From Limnanthes douglasii subsp. nivea (taxonomy: Eukaryota; Streptophyta; Magnoliopsida; Brassicales; Limnanthaceae): a DNA stretch of 64,000 nucleotides. The stretch covers positions 63,136,742 to 63,200,741 of the forward strand of contig JAUPFV010000005.1 in the NCBI GenBank assembly GCA_036936605.1, given 5' to 3'. Positions 11,609 through 22,663 of this stretch are shown here, piece by piece (the first letter of the stretch is position 1; each line of letters opens with the position of its first letter). The position numbers were made by a program, and so were the translations under genes. The notes beneath the pieces are model-generated. The model ran no database searches. It saw nothing but the letters and a program-made list of their open reading frames with translations, and had not been told where the DNA came from.

Positions 11609-12873
11609 ATGAACATACTTGTTATTCAACCTAAAGATTGGAGATATGCTCTTCTCCAATACATCTTCGATGGAGTTTTACCTCCGGATAAAGTTGTGGC
11701 AAAAAAGATCAAGTATAAGGCTCATGGTTTTTTAATATTAAAAGAGGTTCTTTACAAAAAGTCTTTCAGCAGGCCTCTCCTACGTTGTTTGGGGTTTGAA
11801 GAATCCCAAGTTGTATTATCCAAACTACATGATGAGGAAGGTTCTGTGCACTGTGGCTATAGGGATTTGACCCGGAGAGTCTTGTTAGTAGGATACTACT
11901 GGCCAACCATAATGGCAGATGCTAAAGAAATGGTGAAAAAATGTGATCTTTGTCAGAAATATGAGAATGAAATTCATGTGCCAGCAGTATCTATGAGGTC
12001 CATATCTGAACCAGTACCCTTTGCCCGATGGGGTATGGATCTAGTGGTGCCTCTTCCTATGGCATCCGGTGGATGTAGGACATTTATAGTTGCTATTGAC
12101 TATTTTTTTAAGTGGATTGAGCCAGCTCCTTTGGCCGGAACCACTTCGAAGGCAGTTATTAAATTTATATTATCTAACATATGTTGTAGGTTTGGGGTTC
12201 CCCATAAGATTACTACAGAAAATGGGCCACAGTTTGATAATAAAGACATGGAAGCCTTTTGTACCTCTAGAGGAATTCAACATTGTTTTTCTTCTCCTTT
12301 CCACCCTCAAGAAAATGGCTAGGTTGAGGTTGCAAATAGGACTATCTTGTCTGGATTAAAGAAGAATTTGGAAGGAGTTGCAGGAAAGTGGCCAAGTTAT
12401 TTACAAGAAATATTGTGAGCCTATCGAACTACCCCTTGGGCTGCCACATAAAAGTCTCCTTTTGCTTTGGTATATGGGATGGATGCAATTAATCTCATCG
12501 AGGCTACTTTACCATCACACAGAGTCCAAAAATATTTCAAACAAGCTAATGATGTAGCAGTTAGGAATCAGTTGGACTTGATAGAATAAAAAATGGTTAA
12601 AGCACATCTGAGAACAACACACTACCAAGGCTTGATTAGGAGCAGATTTGCTTCCAAAGTTAAAAAAAAGATTTTCAAACAAGGGACAAAGTTTTAAGAA
12701 AAGTATTTTTACACACCAAAGAAAAGCAGTTCGGTAAGATGGCTCCGAACTGGGAAGGCCCTTATGTGGTCTGTGATAAGGTTAAACCAGAAACCTACAG
12801 GCTGTTGGACAAATAAGGAAGAGCTCTAAAGCTCCCATGTAACGTTGAGCATCTCAGATTATACTTAGAATAG
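11609..12873 (+). pseudogene. Tat-1 integrase
   Basis: An HHCC zinc-binding region (LHDEEGSVHCGYRDLT, then CDLCQKY) starts near 11830. The catalytic core holds GMDLVVPLP for the first acidic residue, then TENGPQF where the family has TDNG..F, so the second aspartate is a glutamate, then HPQENG. Stops occur at 12321, 12417 and 12588. The C-terminal region ends LRLYLE and a TAG at 12871. It is followed by the convergent antisense gene. Confidence 0.82.
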
Positions 12874-12916
12874 AAATTGTAAATATTTACTTTTTAAATA
12901 CCAATGTAAATATTAT

Positions 12917-12970
12917 AGGGCATACTCTTTCCTGCCTTGGTGGCGCGGGGAGGTTTTAATGAGGTGTCCG
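12917..12970 (+). other. Conserved non-coding block after integrase (Tat-1)
   Basis: A GGCATACTCTTTCCT....GGCGCGGGGAGGTTTTAATGAGG-type segment that is nearly identical to the reverse complement of 55974-56025 in Tat-2 and recognisable at 63487-63530 in Tat-3. It lies between the end of pol and the end of the convergent antisense gene. Similar AGGTTTTAA.GAGG motifs are known in plant LTR elements; the role is not known to me. Confidence 0.6.
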
Positions 12971-13277
12971 GATTTTTCAATAATATATGATGTCTTCTTC
13001 AAAAGTTTGGTGCAATTTTGTTTCAATTTGGATATTAAATTCTTATTCAATACCCCGGCTCTCAAGACTTCTTGAGTTGAACAGATATGCTTAACACTTG
13101 ATCACATTAATTAAACACATGTGGTCGGAGATGTTGGATACTTTTGTTCAACACTTCTGAAATATCAAATGTTATTTAAAAATTGGCCATAGAAGATTTA
13201 AACAAAATATTAAACAAAATGGAAATATGATAATTGAAATCTGATCGGACTCAAACCGATCACTAGTAGAAAAAATG

Positions 13278-13293
13278 CCTTGGCCATCCAAGG
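13278..13293 (-). terminator. Palindrome 3' of the antisense gene (Tat-1)
   Basis: CCTTGGCCATCCAAGG, able to form a 6-bp stem with a 4-nt loop, lies 43 nt after the antisense stop codon. Equivalent sites sit 44 and 41 nt after the stops in Tat-2 and Tat-3, each there as a pair. A role as RNA 3'-end or stability element is inferred only from position. Confidence 0.45.
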
Positions 13294-13335
13294 ACTTTAG
13301 TATTTCAAAGCAAAATAAAAGTACATAATATGACC

Positions 13336-16147
13336 TTAGGGCTTGTTCCCTTTGGATTTTTCTTCACCGCCATCTTTTTTAGGACTTTTGGGTGCAGTAT
13401 TTGAACTCTCACCCGTTCCTTCATCATCATCGGAAGAATCTATTCCACTAGAATAATTACAATTGTCACCATCTACTATGGTATGGAAGGGGATATCATC
13501 ATAGTCTACATATTTCCACAATGGACCAAGGGTCCTCTTAGGAAAGGTCTCATGAAACAATAGGACCATATCAGATTCGATCCCATCATCTCTCTTCTCT
13601 AGGGAGTCCATTATTCCATTAGCATAGTTTTCTATGCCTACAACTATGGATTGAGCTTGTTGGCGTTCCAGGGCCTCTTTCTCTTTAGTCTTCTCTTCGA
13701 CAGTATTCTCCAACTTAGCCTTGTCATCGGACAAAGTCTGGATAGTACCATCTTTAGTTTCCAATTGCTCCTTCAAAGCTGTGATGTCTTTTGAAGAAGA
13801 AGTCTCCAGGTTGGAGTACTTGGTTTGAAGCTCCTTGTTGGCCGCATCTGACTTGAAAAGTTTGGCAGCTAATTCTTCTCTCTCCTTCTTCAATAACTCT
13901 ATGCTTTGTTGAGCACTCAGAAGATCATTCGACAAGTTTTTCTTGTCTGTGGTTCGGGAATTGATGGTACCAGTTTGTGCCCTTACATGTCTCTCCAGAT
14001 CAAGCACTGGTCGGATATAGCCTAATAGAGCATGGCTCAAAGTATCTTGCTCCCCATATATTGCATAGGTCTCCTCATTATGAGTCACCACATTGGAAGA
14101 GTTGGAAGGACGGTAAGGCCCTGCGAAGTCATCTTTATCTAAATCATTGAAATAAATATTGATGTTTTGAAAGGCATCAAGATCTACCTCATCATTACCA
14201 TCGCCAGCAACTTGTCTGGAATAGAGGATTTTTTCTTGCAAGATAGGATCGGTAGGATCTGAGGGAAGGACTTCAGGAGGGCGAAGGATTATCTCTCCTA
14301 CCATAGTGACTTTCTTTTTCTCAACAGCTTTCTCATCACTGATGGTCTTACGTTTTTTGTCCTTATTTGGAGGCTTCGGCGGGTTGTTTGACCCACCAGC
14401 TTCTTTTACAGTCACTTCCACTGCTTTTAGCAAAGCAACGTTAATACCTCATTGGTTCTCTGAACCGGTCCCTTCAGTCGTCGTTTTAGGTGGGTCTGTT
14501 GTTGCATTTTTTTTATCTCTTCATCTTGCTGGGGGTTTTGGCCCTGGAAGGCAGGTATAGTTTTGCTTCTTTGGCTGTTGTCCTACTTAGGATCACATCT
14601 GCAGGGGGAGGGGTGTTTAACTCTTCCCATGTGAGATATCTTCTTCATGTGGTGTTCCATAGGTGAGACCTCACGAAATTTCCCGATTTGAAGCAGTTGT
14701 AAAAAATATTACCCCACTTCTTTGAAGCCCTAACGTTCAGCTTGGCACAAGTATCTTGACCTGCTTCCAAGTAATCCGAGAACTCCTTCAGAAGCACTGA
14801 AAAGAAGTATAAGTCAGTTCAAATTAAAAACTTAACATTGGAAAAATAAAAGAAGAAATAAAAGAAACTCACTAGTGATCTTCCAGCGACTGGTTTAAAG
14901 GGTTGAGTTTGAGTCAACCTTGATCTTCTTACCATTCTCCCAAGCCCCACTAATAAACAAAAATTGCATCCTCTATGGTTTTTTGGACTCTAAGAGATCG
15001 TCCACTACCTTATAATTGTTCCCCATGTTGTAATGATATAAGGGGATCTGATGGTTTTTGCACAAGCTTGCCACAGCAACAAACTGCTCCATCGGTAGTG
15101 GGATCTTAGACAGCCTGGATGCCATGATACAGGCCAGAAGAGTATACCAAGCGTTGGGGATCAGTTGGCTGGGGCACAGCTTAATCATATGAAAGTATCT
15201 GACTATCTCTGGGTCCAAAGGAAACCGGAGCCCCCAGTTCAACACTTCTATGTAAACCATCACTTCGTTCAGCTTGTAGTCCATTAGGGACTTCGAGATT
15301 CCCCACTTAGTGCGAATCTGATCCAGCTCAGCAGTGTGGGTATACATGTAGGAAATATTTTGAAGGTCCAACAAGTAATTCACATTAACCTTCTTAAAAC
15401 ATGGTCACACTTTACCTTCCAAGCTCTCCGGATGAGACATACCCACCTTGGTCTTGCCTTTCTGATCTGCAGTTGTATCTCCTGTTTGACCGGATGCCTC
15501 AGCCTCGAAAGGGGCTTCTTCTATATTGTCTTCCATAGTTTCTTCCATCACTGTGGAAGGTTGTTCGAATGGCTTTGCGGATGGTTGTTCGAATGGCTTT
15601 GCAGATGGTTGCTCGGATGGCTTTGTAGATGTTTGTTCAGATGGTTGTGCAGATGACAGTTCGATTAATCTGGTTTCTGTTAAAAGCCGTTTCCCGGATG
15701 TTTTAGCCTGTGACACGGATTTTATTGCCTCCGAACTTGATGACTTTGAACATGTGGGGGTGGATTTTGGTTTAGACTGGCGTGTGACTCGGCGAGGAGT
15801 TAATTTGTCTTGAGATTTTTCTATATCTGACCCCATCGCTATGAAAGGTGAGGGTTTTCTTACGCTAGAGACAGCTTTTTCCTTAGGCAAAGGATTTTGG
15901 GACTCCTGGACTGAGAACACAGATGGAAGAGGTGAAAGGTTTGCTACAAATGGCAGTTTCCTAACCTTGAGAGTTTTTGAAGAAGATGAACCCTGATCTG
16001 TATTTAATTGTGGCTGATTATTTTTTCACTTGGTGAAGCAGTGAGACCAGAAGCAATTCGTTTGTCTCTTGCTACTTTTTGGGCTTTCTCTAACTCGGAT
16101 AAGTTCAACCAACCTCCTTTTACTAAGGCGTTTCTAGCTGTGAACAT
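13336..16147 (-). pseudogene. Tat-1 antisense gene (Transposase_28-like plus coiled coil), decayed
   Basis: On the strand opposite to gag-pol. The start is ATG at 16147 (MFTARNAL.KGGWLNLSELE). Exon 1 runs to 14873, has an in-frame stop near 15402 and others, and contains a proline/serine-rich spacer (QPSEQ/KPFEQ repeats), the acidic MEETMEDNIEEAPFEAE block and the conserved WGLRFPLDPEIVRYFH ... LCPSQL ... CIMASRL core. This core resembles Pfam Transposase_28, 'putative gypsy type transposon'. Intron 14872-14797 has GTGAGT and TTTTCAG borders. Exon 2 ends at 13336 and holds a basic region, RPPEVLPSDPTDP, a long coiled coil, and VLLFHETFPKRTLGPLW near its end. A TATA box lies at 16239-16248. 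The homologues in Tat-2 and Tat-3 share all these parts. The function is unknown. Confidence 0.75.
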
Positions 16148-16238
16148 ATATGACTCTAGAACAAATTTGAAGAAGAACTAAGCTTTCTCTCTCTAATAAC
16201 GTTTGTGATTTTTGAAGACAATGAAACAGTAAGAAGGT

Positions 16239-16248
16239 TTTTATATAA
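16239..16248 (-). promoter_or_regulatory. TATA box of the Tat-1 antisense gene
   Basis: TATATAAAAA on the minus strand, about 95 bp before the antisense ATG. Tat-2 and Tat-3 have TATAAATT exactly 108 bp before their ATGs. Confidence 0.55.
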
Positions 16249-16580
16249 CAGTGAAAAAAGAGCAGTTACCTAGGAGAAGGTAAATCAATTTTGAGAAATG
16301 ATTTAAAGCTGCAAGGTGTGAAAGTTAAAGCCTATGTAAATTTTTAGCCTAGTGGGTACGAGAATCTAGGAGAAAAATGACTGGGAGGTCGAACTAAAGC
16401 CTGACACGTGTCCCATGATTTAAGAAAAACTCTTAGAATTCTGAGATAAGAAATCAGTTCCACCAAAATACAAACAAGGTCAAACTTGAAGAAAATTCTT
16501 ATAGTTTGAAAAAAACGACAGGTCGGATAATGTCGGTATTGGTTTTTTGAGATTTAGCTCTTCCAAAGGTCTTTTGCAAG

Positions 16581-16594
16581 ACCTAAAGGGGCTA
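16581..16594 (+). other. Polypurine tract (Tat-1)
   Basis: CCTAAAGGGGCTAC directly before the 3' LTR. Tat-2 and Tat-3 have the same layout (CCTAAAAAAGGG-CTAC and CCTAAAAAAGGGG-CTCC on the minus strand). This is the expected primer site for plus-strand DNA synthesis. Confidence 0.6.
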
Positions 16595-16973
16595 CTGATG
16601 AGTTTGGATTTTTGAGTTACTGTGCCTTGACTAAACCCGAAGGACAATTCGGATCAAACCACTATAATGAAATTCTGAACAGGACAAATCTATTAAATGT
16701 TGACTAAGCTGGCTGCTAATCACTTCAAACCAAATAATTAATCGGTCCTTAAACTTAACCCGACTTCATGACCCGACCCAATAAGCCCATGGGTTGATAA
16801 TTAAGTATAAATACCCCTACCACTTTCATTGATGAGGGTAATCAGAATTTATTACTAGTATGCAGCTTAATTATCTCTCTACTCACCACTCTAAACTTAA
16901 AACACCACAAAATATCCAAAACACCTTCTAAACACTTTATGAGATTACCCTCGGCTAGAAATAAACCACACCA
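16595..16973 (+). repeat. 3' LTR of Tat-1
   Basis: Begins TGATGAGTTTGG and ends CACACCA, 379 bp, followed by the target duplication ATATC (16974-16978). It differs from the 5' LTR at a scatter of single bases, so the insertion is not very recent. Confidence 0.9.
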
Positions 16974-17640
16974 ATATCCATTCCAGAAATTGTGATGTTG
17001 ATACTCCCTTTTTGTTGGCTGTTTATTTTTGTCTTCTTGCGGCTGTTGACATCATGACCAATGTGAAAGCATTTCTTGCAGTATTTTGGTAGATCTTTGT
17101 AGCTTATACTTATCCAGCATCCCTAGTTTTCACCAAAACCTACCCATACATTGTGATGAATCTTATGAGTTAGGTCCATCTCAACCCAAGCCAGGCATAA
17201 ATTGTGATATGCCTTGTTCTTTCATGGTATCTCAATTTAAGAAGACTTCCTATAAATTCAACTATAGAACAAATCATGTCTTTATTGAAAAATAATTTAG
17301 GGATTCTTTCTAATTTGATCCATACTGGGGTTAAAGGACTCTCAGTTTTGTGTTGAATTCTAGAGTCCATTTAATGACTCTCATCGCAGAGTCATCCAGA
17401 TATCAGACATTCTTAGCCCAGACAGTACACAAATCTTCTTTCGATGAGAATTCCAACAAAAGGTGTCGAGATTCCCAAACAGAGACATTGCATTCTTTCT
17501 TGAGTTTTATTTTCTGCAAAAATAATCATTGATGGTTTGTTTCTTGGGGATTCCTTGATAAAATTTACTAATGAGAGTATATTTTGTTTGCTTCATCAAC
17601 GAGTCGTTGACACTCTGTGAGAATTATATATATATATATA
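16974..17640 (-). mobile_element. LINE-A 5' portion (ORF1), separated by Tat-1
   Basis: Minus-strand sequence encodes an ORF1 fragment with DUF4283-like features: FVEFSSKEDLCTVWAKNV near 17455, then KTESPLTPVWIKLERIP near 17350 and FFNKDMICSIVEFIG. The same region in LINE-B reads FVEFEMLDDVKTFW and RESPLTPVRISF, so the two LINEs are related. An (AT)n run at 17629-17644 may mark the 5' boundary. Removing Tat-1 and one ATATC restores a continuous LINE. Confidence 0.7.
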
Positions 17641-17700
17641 TATAATCTATTTTATGTTGAGTATATAATGGCTTGAATTCCTTGGATACATTTTGTTTAT

Positions 17701-18009
17701 ATGGAGTATCAACATAAGAATTTCATTATTACAGAAGGATTTCATCACAGGAATTTTTTACAGTACATTTTCTTGAATATGTACTTTAATGCATGCAGTT
17801 TAACGTTAAATGAAGATCGGGAAAATCTTACATGGCTAGCAGCAATTGAGAAGGCCGAAAAAACAAAGATTTTGAGAAACATACATGATGAATGGCACAA
17901 ATCAAGAAGAAGGGAACTGGTTAGAAACTTCAGTTTCTTAGAGTCTAAGAAAGAGATTCTTGAAGCTCATCTTTCCTCGGCTTCCAAAATCCAAGATGCT
18001 AATATCTAA
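17701..18009 (+). CDS. Unrecognised ORF or exon, 102 codons
   Basis: An open frame ending in TAA with a charged, helix-forming C-terminal half (LTWLAAIEKAEKTKILRNI, then HDEWHKSRRRELVRNF). A plausible splice acceptor (TTTAATGCATGCAG at 17787-17800) lies inside, so only the part from about 17801 may be a real last exon. No upstream exons, promoter or homologue was recognised. It could equally be a gene fragment carried between transposons. Confidence 0.2.
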   Translation: MEYQHKNFIITEGFHHRNFLQYIFLNMYFNACSLTLNEDRENLTWLAAIEKAEKTKILRNIHDEWHKSRRRELVRNFSFLESKKEILEAHLSSASKIQDANI

Positions 18010-18381
18010 TTAACATATAAATTTATATTAGAAAAATTATATGTTCAATTTCCCATATGTTTTGTTTAATCATGTAGTCTAGTTTATTTATGTTATTAGA
18101 TCTTTATGGATAAATATGCATAATCTACCTTTTGGATTGACTTATATACACAACTATAATCTCTGACTTGAGCAATCAAGCTTATCTTATGTAGAGTCAC
18201 TATAAAGATCATTTATGCAATATATTTGGGTTGTCGATACACTTTTAAAGAATAAACGTATGGATTGTGCATGTGTTACTAAACATAACAATAATCTTCC
18301 ATGAAAATGATCAATGTGTTGCATTATCACCCCAACAACATCTTCAACGGTCTCTATGATAACAATGATTAATTTTAGTCG

Positions 18382-18384
<3 letters not shown>

Positions 18385-18414
<30 letters not shown>

Positions 18415-18508
18415 TTTATGTATGTATGTATGTATGTATGTATGTATGTATGTATGTATGTATGTATGTATGTATGTATGTATGTATGTATGTATGTATG
18501 TATGTATG

Positions 18509-18542
<34 letters not shown>

Positions 18543-18638
18543 TGTATGTATGTATGTATGTATGTATGTATGTATGTATGTATGTATGTATGTATGTATG
18601 TATGTATGTATGTATGTGTGTGTGTGTGTGTGCGTGTG
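18385..18638. repeat. (TATG)n microsatellite followed by (TG)n
   Basis: About 58 TATG units with two interruptions (TATT near 18415, TATA near 18508), followed by about 10 TG units. The long open frames on both strands here (MYVC.. and THTY.. repeats) are artefacts of the 4-bp repeat and are not genes. Confidence 0.97.
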
Positions 18639-18639
18639 A

Positions 18640-21059
18640 ATATCATTCAATCTCTAAATCTAAACTAAATAAGCTTTGAACATGTAGGACATTACTATGT
18701 ACATCATAAGGTCTAATCTTTTATTGGTTTTAGGTTATCACCTACACATCTCAAAGGCCAAGTATCCACATCATCACTAACATGTAACTTAAAATGTATA
18801 ATGCATAATAACATAATTGTATTTCCTTCAAAGCGCATAAAAATGTACGCATCACAACTAAACACGCAACTTATACGTAGATAAAAACATGATATCCTAA
18901 CATAATATACCATACATCATTGAAGGCTAAATAGTTGTTTTTGGATATCTAAGCTCGCCACGACAAACCATGTGTTAATGGTTGAAGCTACAAACTCTTT
19001 TGTTAATAAGGTTTCAATGTGAAAGTCACAGTGTTTTCTTTAAAATAAATAGTGATACCTCATCCAATGAATTAATTATTCATCAATATCTAATATACTT
19101 GTGTCATTCAGAGATCATAAACTCTATTAAGAAATTAAAGCATAATAGCCTAAATGTTAGGTATAAAAAATATCTCGTAAAATTTTCATTAACCCAACCA
19201 GTATTTACGCATTCAAGTTCATGGTATCACGATATTATTGTCGAATGCTCGTATCTAATCTAACTTAGTTAGATGAATATTATAATTCAAATTTTAAAAT
19301 TTTATATCGACTAGACATTCCAATTTCTAATTCTTACATATTTATAAATGCAAAGTTTATTTTAGAGAATTAATGACACAATGATAGGTTAATCTTAAAC
19401 TCTGTAGGTGTCGATTCGTTTCAAGGGTTAATTTTCTTTTTTGTTTTTCATTTTCACTTTTACACGATTGTGATTTAGTTACCATTTCCAATCAATATAT
19501 TTTGGTAATTAATTTAAAAACAAATTAATATATTTTTTCATGAGAAAAACTCATTTCGGCCAAATATTTACCATTTAAGACACAATAATATCCTAAATAT
19601 CTATATTTTCTCATGAGAAAAACCTGTTCCAGTCACATATTTATTATTTAAGACACAATGATATCCTAATATATATTTTTATAATAAAATTCAAAACATA
19701 TTATGAGTGGTATTAATTTTGTTCGTCTTAAAAAAACAAAACCAATGGTATTTTTAGATTATTATTTTTTCGAGTTGCAGTTTAAAAGATACGGACTTTT
19801 AAATATTTTAAATTTATAGTGTAAACGAAAAAAAAAGTGAAACCTTGATTGTTTTGCTAGATGTGAAATACTATTTGATGTGAATCAAGACCCACTATGA
19901 TAGGTGCGAAACCATGTAATGCGAAACTTGTTTAAATTTTGTATGGCTAGATGCAAAACTAGATAGATGAGAAACCTGTATAAAATATATATATATTAAA
20001 AAAATCAAAACATATCATGAGTGGTACTAATTTTGTTCATCTTAGAAAAAACAAAATCAATAGTCTTTTTGGATTTGTTTTCTGAGTTACGATTTAAAAG
20101 TTTAAAATTTTAATTTAAAAAAACTAAAAAAATATAAAAAACCATGATAATTTTGACTTTATAAAAATTGAATGATCACCATTATTATTATTTTTAAAAT
20201 TATGATAATAATTAATAAAGACGTATTAAATGTTTGTTAACCTGTGTCCATGACACCGGTCACCATAACCCAAATATGTTTCAGTCTATATATATTAACT
20301 ACCGCGAGATAATTGTTTAGGTTTATATTAGTATAAAATAGCTTTCATATATTAGAAATATTATATTTAACTTTTATTTTTTATTAATAACGTTTAAAAA
20401 TGTAATTTTGTTAAAATATGAACATATATTTGATAATATTAATAACTATAAAAAATGGTGACATTAAATAAACATAAAAATCTAAGATATAATACTAGTG
20501 ATGTTTCGTTTTAGTATGGAAGTATATATGTATGCGTGTATATAATAAAAAGTAATTTTTTATATAACTTATACATATAGTATTAGATTAAATAAATTTA
20601 TTGTTTGAATAAAAATTTGTAAACAAATGACTATAAATCAACCATTAGTTAATGATTTACAATTTTAGATCAAAATAATTTAAGTCTCGTGTAGCTCAAG
20701 AATATAATAGATAAATCAAATTTAAACTTATTTACATATCCCATATGAATTTTGTTTTTCTGAATCTATATTAATCATTTTAGTAGAATCAACGAGAGGA
20801 CTCGTATGTAAAAGCAAAAGTTACTTTGCTTGACCTGAAGGGTATGTGCAGAGGCTAAAGATAAAGAAAGAGTAAGGTCTAAGCCTCTCTTTTCCTCTGC
20901 ATTTTTCTTGGCTTGTACTTTTTGTTTTCTTGAGAGAGAAGATAAAAGAAGTTTGAGGTCCAAAGCGGTCGTGGAAGATAGGACCCATGGGCTGCAAGAA
21001 ATCCACGAAGTCAAGAATCCATTTTTTTATTTCTTAGTCACCTCACTAATCTAATCACA
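18640..21059. repeat. AT-rich intergenic DNA with local direct duplications
   Basis: No gene was seen. Two adjacent units sharing CATGAGAAAAAC and TTTAAGACACAAT.ATATCC start at 19539 and 19612 (73-bp period). A longer pair sharing TCAAAACATAT.ATGAGTGG and TTTTGTTC.TCTTA starts at 19691 and 20005 (about 105 bp each). These are diverged, old duplications. Confidence 0.55.
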
Positions 21060-21096
21060 TCGTTCAGTCTCTCTTCTCTCATAACCTAGAAAACAA

Positions 21097-22650
21097 ATGG
21101 AAACCATTCGTGATATTCCTCACCTGGAGGAACAAATTACAGAAATCCCTAAACAGAGAGGTCAAATTTGTAAATCAAATCACAACACACCAAACTCGCC
21201 TCACCAGATCAATCAAGAAACGGAAACGTTTCTACAAAATTTCCCAACGATGCAAGATTCAACAAGGAAAAGGCTAATCGGAGATCCTCCTTCAATGATA
21301 TCTAACCTAATGTTTGATACAAATCTGGAAACATCACCAAGAAATATCCCCAGAAAATCATATGCTGAAACTCTTTAGTGGTACCAGAATATCGTTAACA
21401 GAAATCCATGGAGTTTCCAGGAAGGTATTTGTTCATGAAAATGTAATCAATGGGGTCAAGGAAGACTACAAATTTGTCCAATTCCAAAAATCACATAAGT
21501 CAATCATCTATTCCCTTTCAAAAACAACTTTGTTTGCGAAATTTTCTTTCGGGAGTCCAACTCAAAATCTTTCTTGCATCATTTAGATTTGTATGAACCC
21601 ATAGCTCATTCAAATGGGATTATAGGAATTTCTTTGTTGAATTTGAAATGTTAGATGATGTCAAAACATTCTGGAAAAAGAACGTTAGAACACTAGGTCA
21701 ATATTCTTTCAGAATACTTAAATGGTCCCCTGACTTTCATCCCAAAAGAGAGTCCCCATTGACTCCCGTTCGAATTTCCTTCCTAAAAATCTCAAAAATT
21801 ATGTACAATCCTGACTCAGTTTTCCATATTGCCAAAGTAATTGGATTGCCTTTGGGAGTGTGGATTCCCTTAAAAATTGTGCAAACTTTAACATGTGTAA
21901 ATCTTGGACAATTGTGGATACCTCAAGCCTCCTTCTCCAAAGAATCTGGATTAGCTTTGGGAAAAGAGATGATACTGGCATGATGTCACTTACAATGACA
22001 TTCTTACTTACTACAGAAATTGTAAACATGTTGTTCATAATGAAAAGTTATGTAAAATGGAAAAAATAAAATCAAAAGAACCAGAAAAGTCAGCAAAACT
22101 AACATTATTAAACCAAACAAAGTTTGGATTCCTAAAATTAAATCAGTCATTGTTGACACAAGTAAAACAGATCTTCATGAACATAACAACTCTAATGAAA
22201 AAATAGATTTAGGTAATAATGAGATCAACATTAACAGTAAGAATCAAACTAATCAAAACATCCTTAATGTTAATGATTCTTACCATAATAACAATCCCAG
22301 CAATGAAACTAACCTATCTAATTCTAAAATACAAAGAGATAACACTCTTACATTCAACCAATTTTCAGCTCCACTTGATATCTTTGAAACTGATGTGATT
22401 GAAGCAATTCAATCTATCAACTTAAGTAATTCTTTTAACATCTTTATTGAGGAAAATATCTCTGAAATGAATCTTCTTCTCATAAAATCAGACCAACCCT
22501 TAGTCTACCTCAATCTCCAGTCATAAAGCAATCAGAGAAAAAAAGATCCCTAAACAAAACCCAAAGAAATCAATCAGACCTAAGATCAAAGTACTCAAAA
22601 GCAATCTAATAAACAAGCCATTGAATATCAAAGGATCGCGTAGATCCTCC
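21097..22650 (+). pseudogene. LINE-B ORF1 remnant
   Basis: The frame starting METIRDIPHLEEQI at 21097 stops at 21378. Later fragments carry VFVHENVINGVKEDYKFVQF near 21424 and KWSPDFHPKRESPLTPVRIS near 21720, followed by FHIAKVIGLPLG. This is the RNA-binding DUF4283-type domain common to plant L1 ORF1 proteins. The tail (22050-22640) is low-complexity, asparagine/lysine-rich and broken by stops. Confidence 0.65.
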
Positions 22651-22663
22651 AAATCTTCTAAAA

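Larger units (their letters stand above)
8051..16973 (+). mobile_element. Tat-1: Ty3/gypsy LTR retrotransposon, Tat lineage, complete borders
   Basis: An 8.9-kb element with two LTRs of about 379 bp, 5-bp target duplications, a primer-binding site, gag-pol remnants in the order gag, protease, RT, RNase H, second RNase H, integrase, and an antisense gene between integrase and the 3' LTR. A second RNase H and extra ORFs after integrase are hallmarks of the Tat lineage. Gag is shortened and fused close to protease, suggesting an internal deletion. Many stops show that it cannot move by itself. Confidence 0.88.

Noticed and set aside
15336..15813. Plus-strand frames with CSDGFADG-type repeats
   Set aside because: Shadows of the QPSEQ/KPFEQ repeat in the Tat-1 antisense gene.
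18314..18679. Long open frames on both strands encoding MYVC or THTY repeats
   Set aside because: They arise from the TATG microsatellite in all frames; not genes.
20775..21014. Minus-strand frames upstream of LINE-B
   Set aside because: Serine/leucine-rich with no family resemblance, overlapping each other in two frames; no promoter or splice support.
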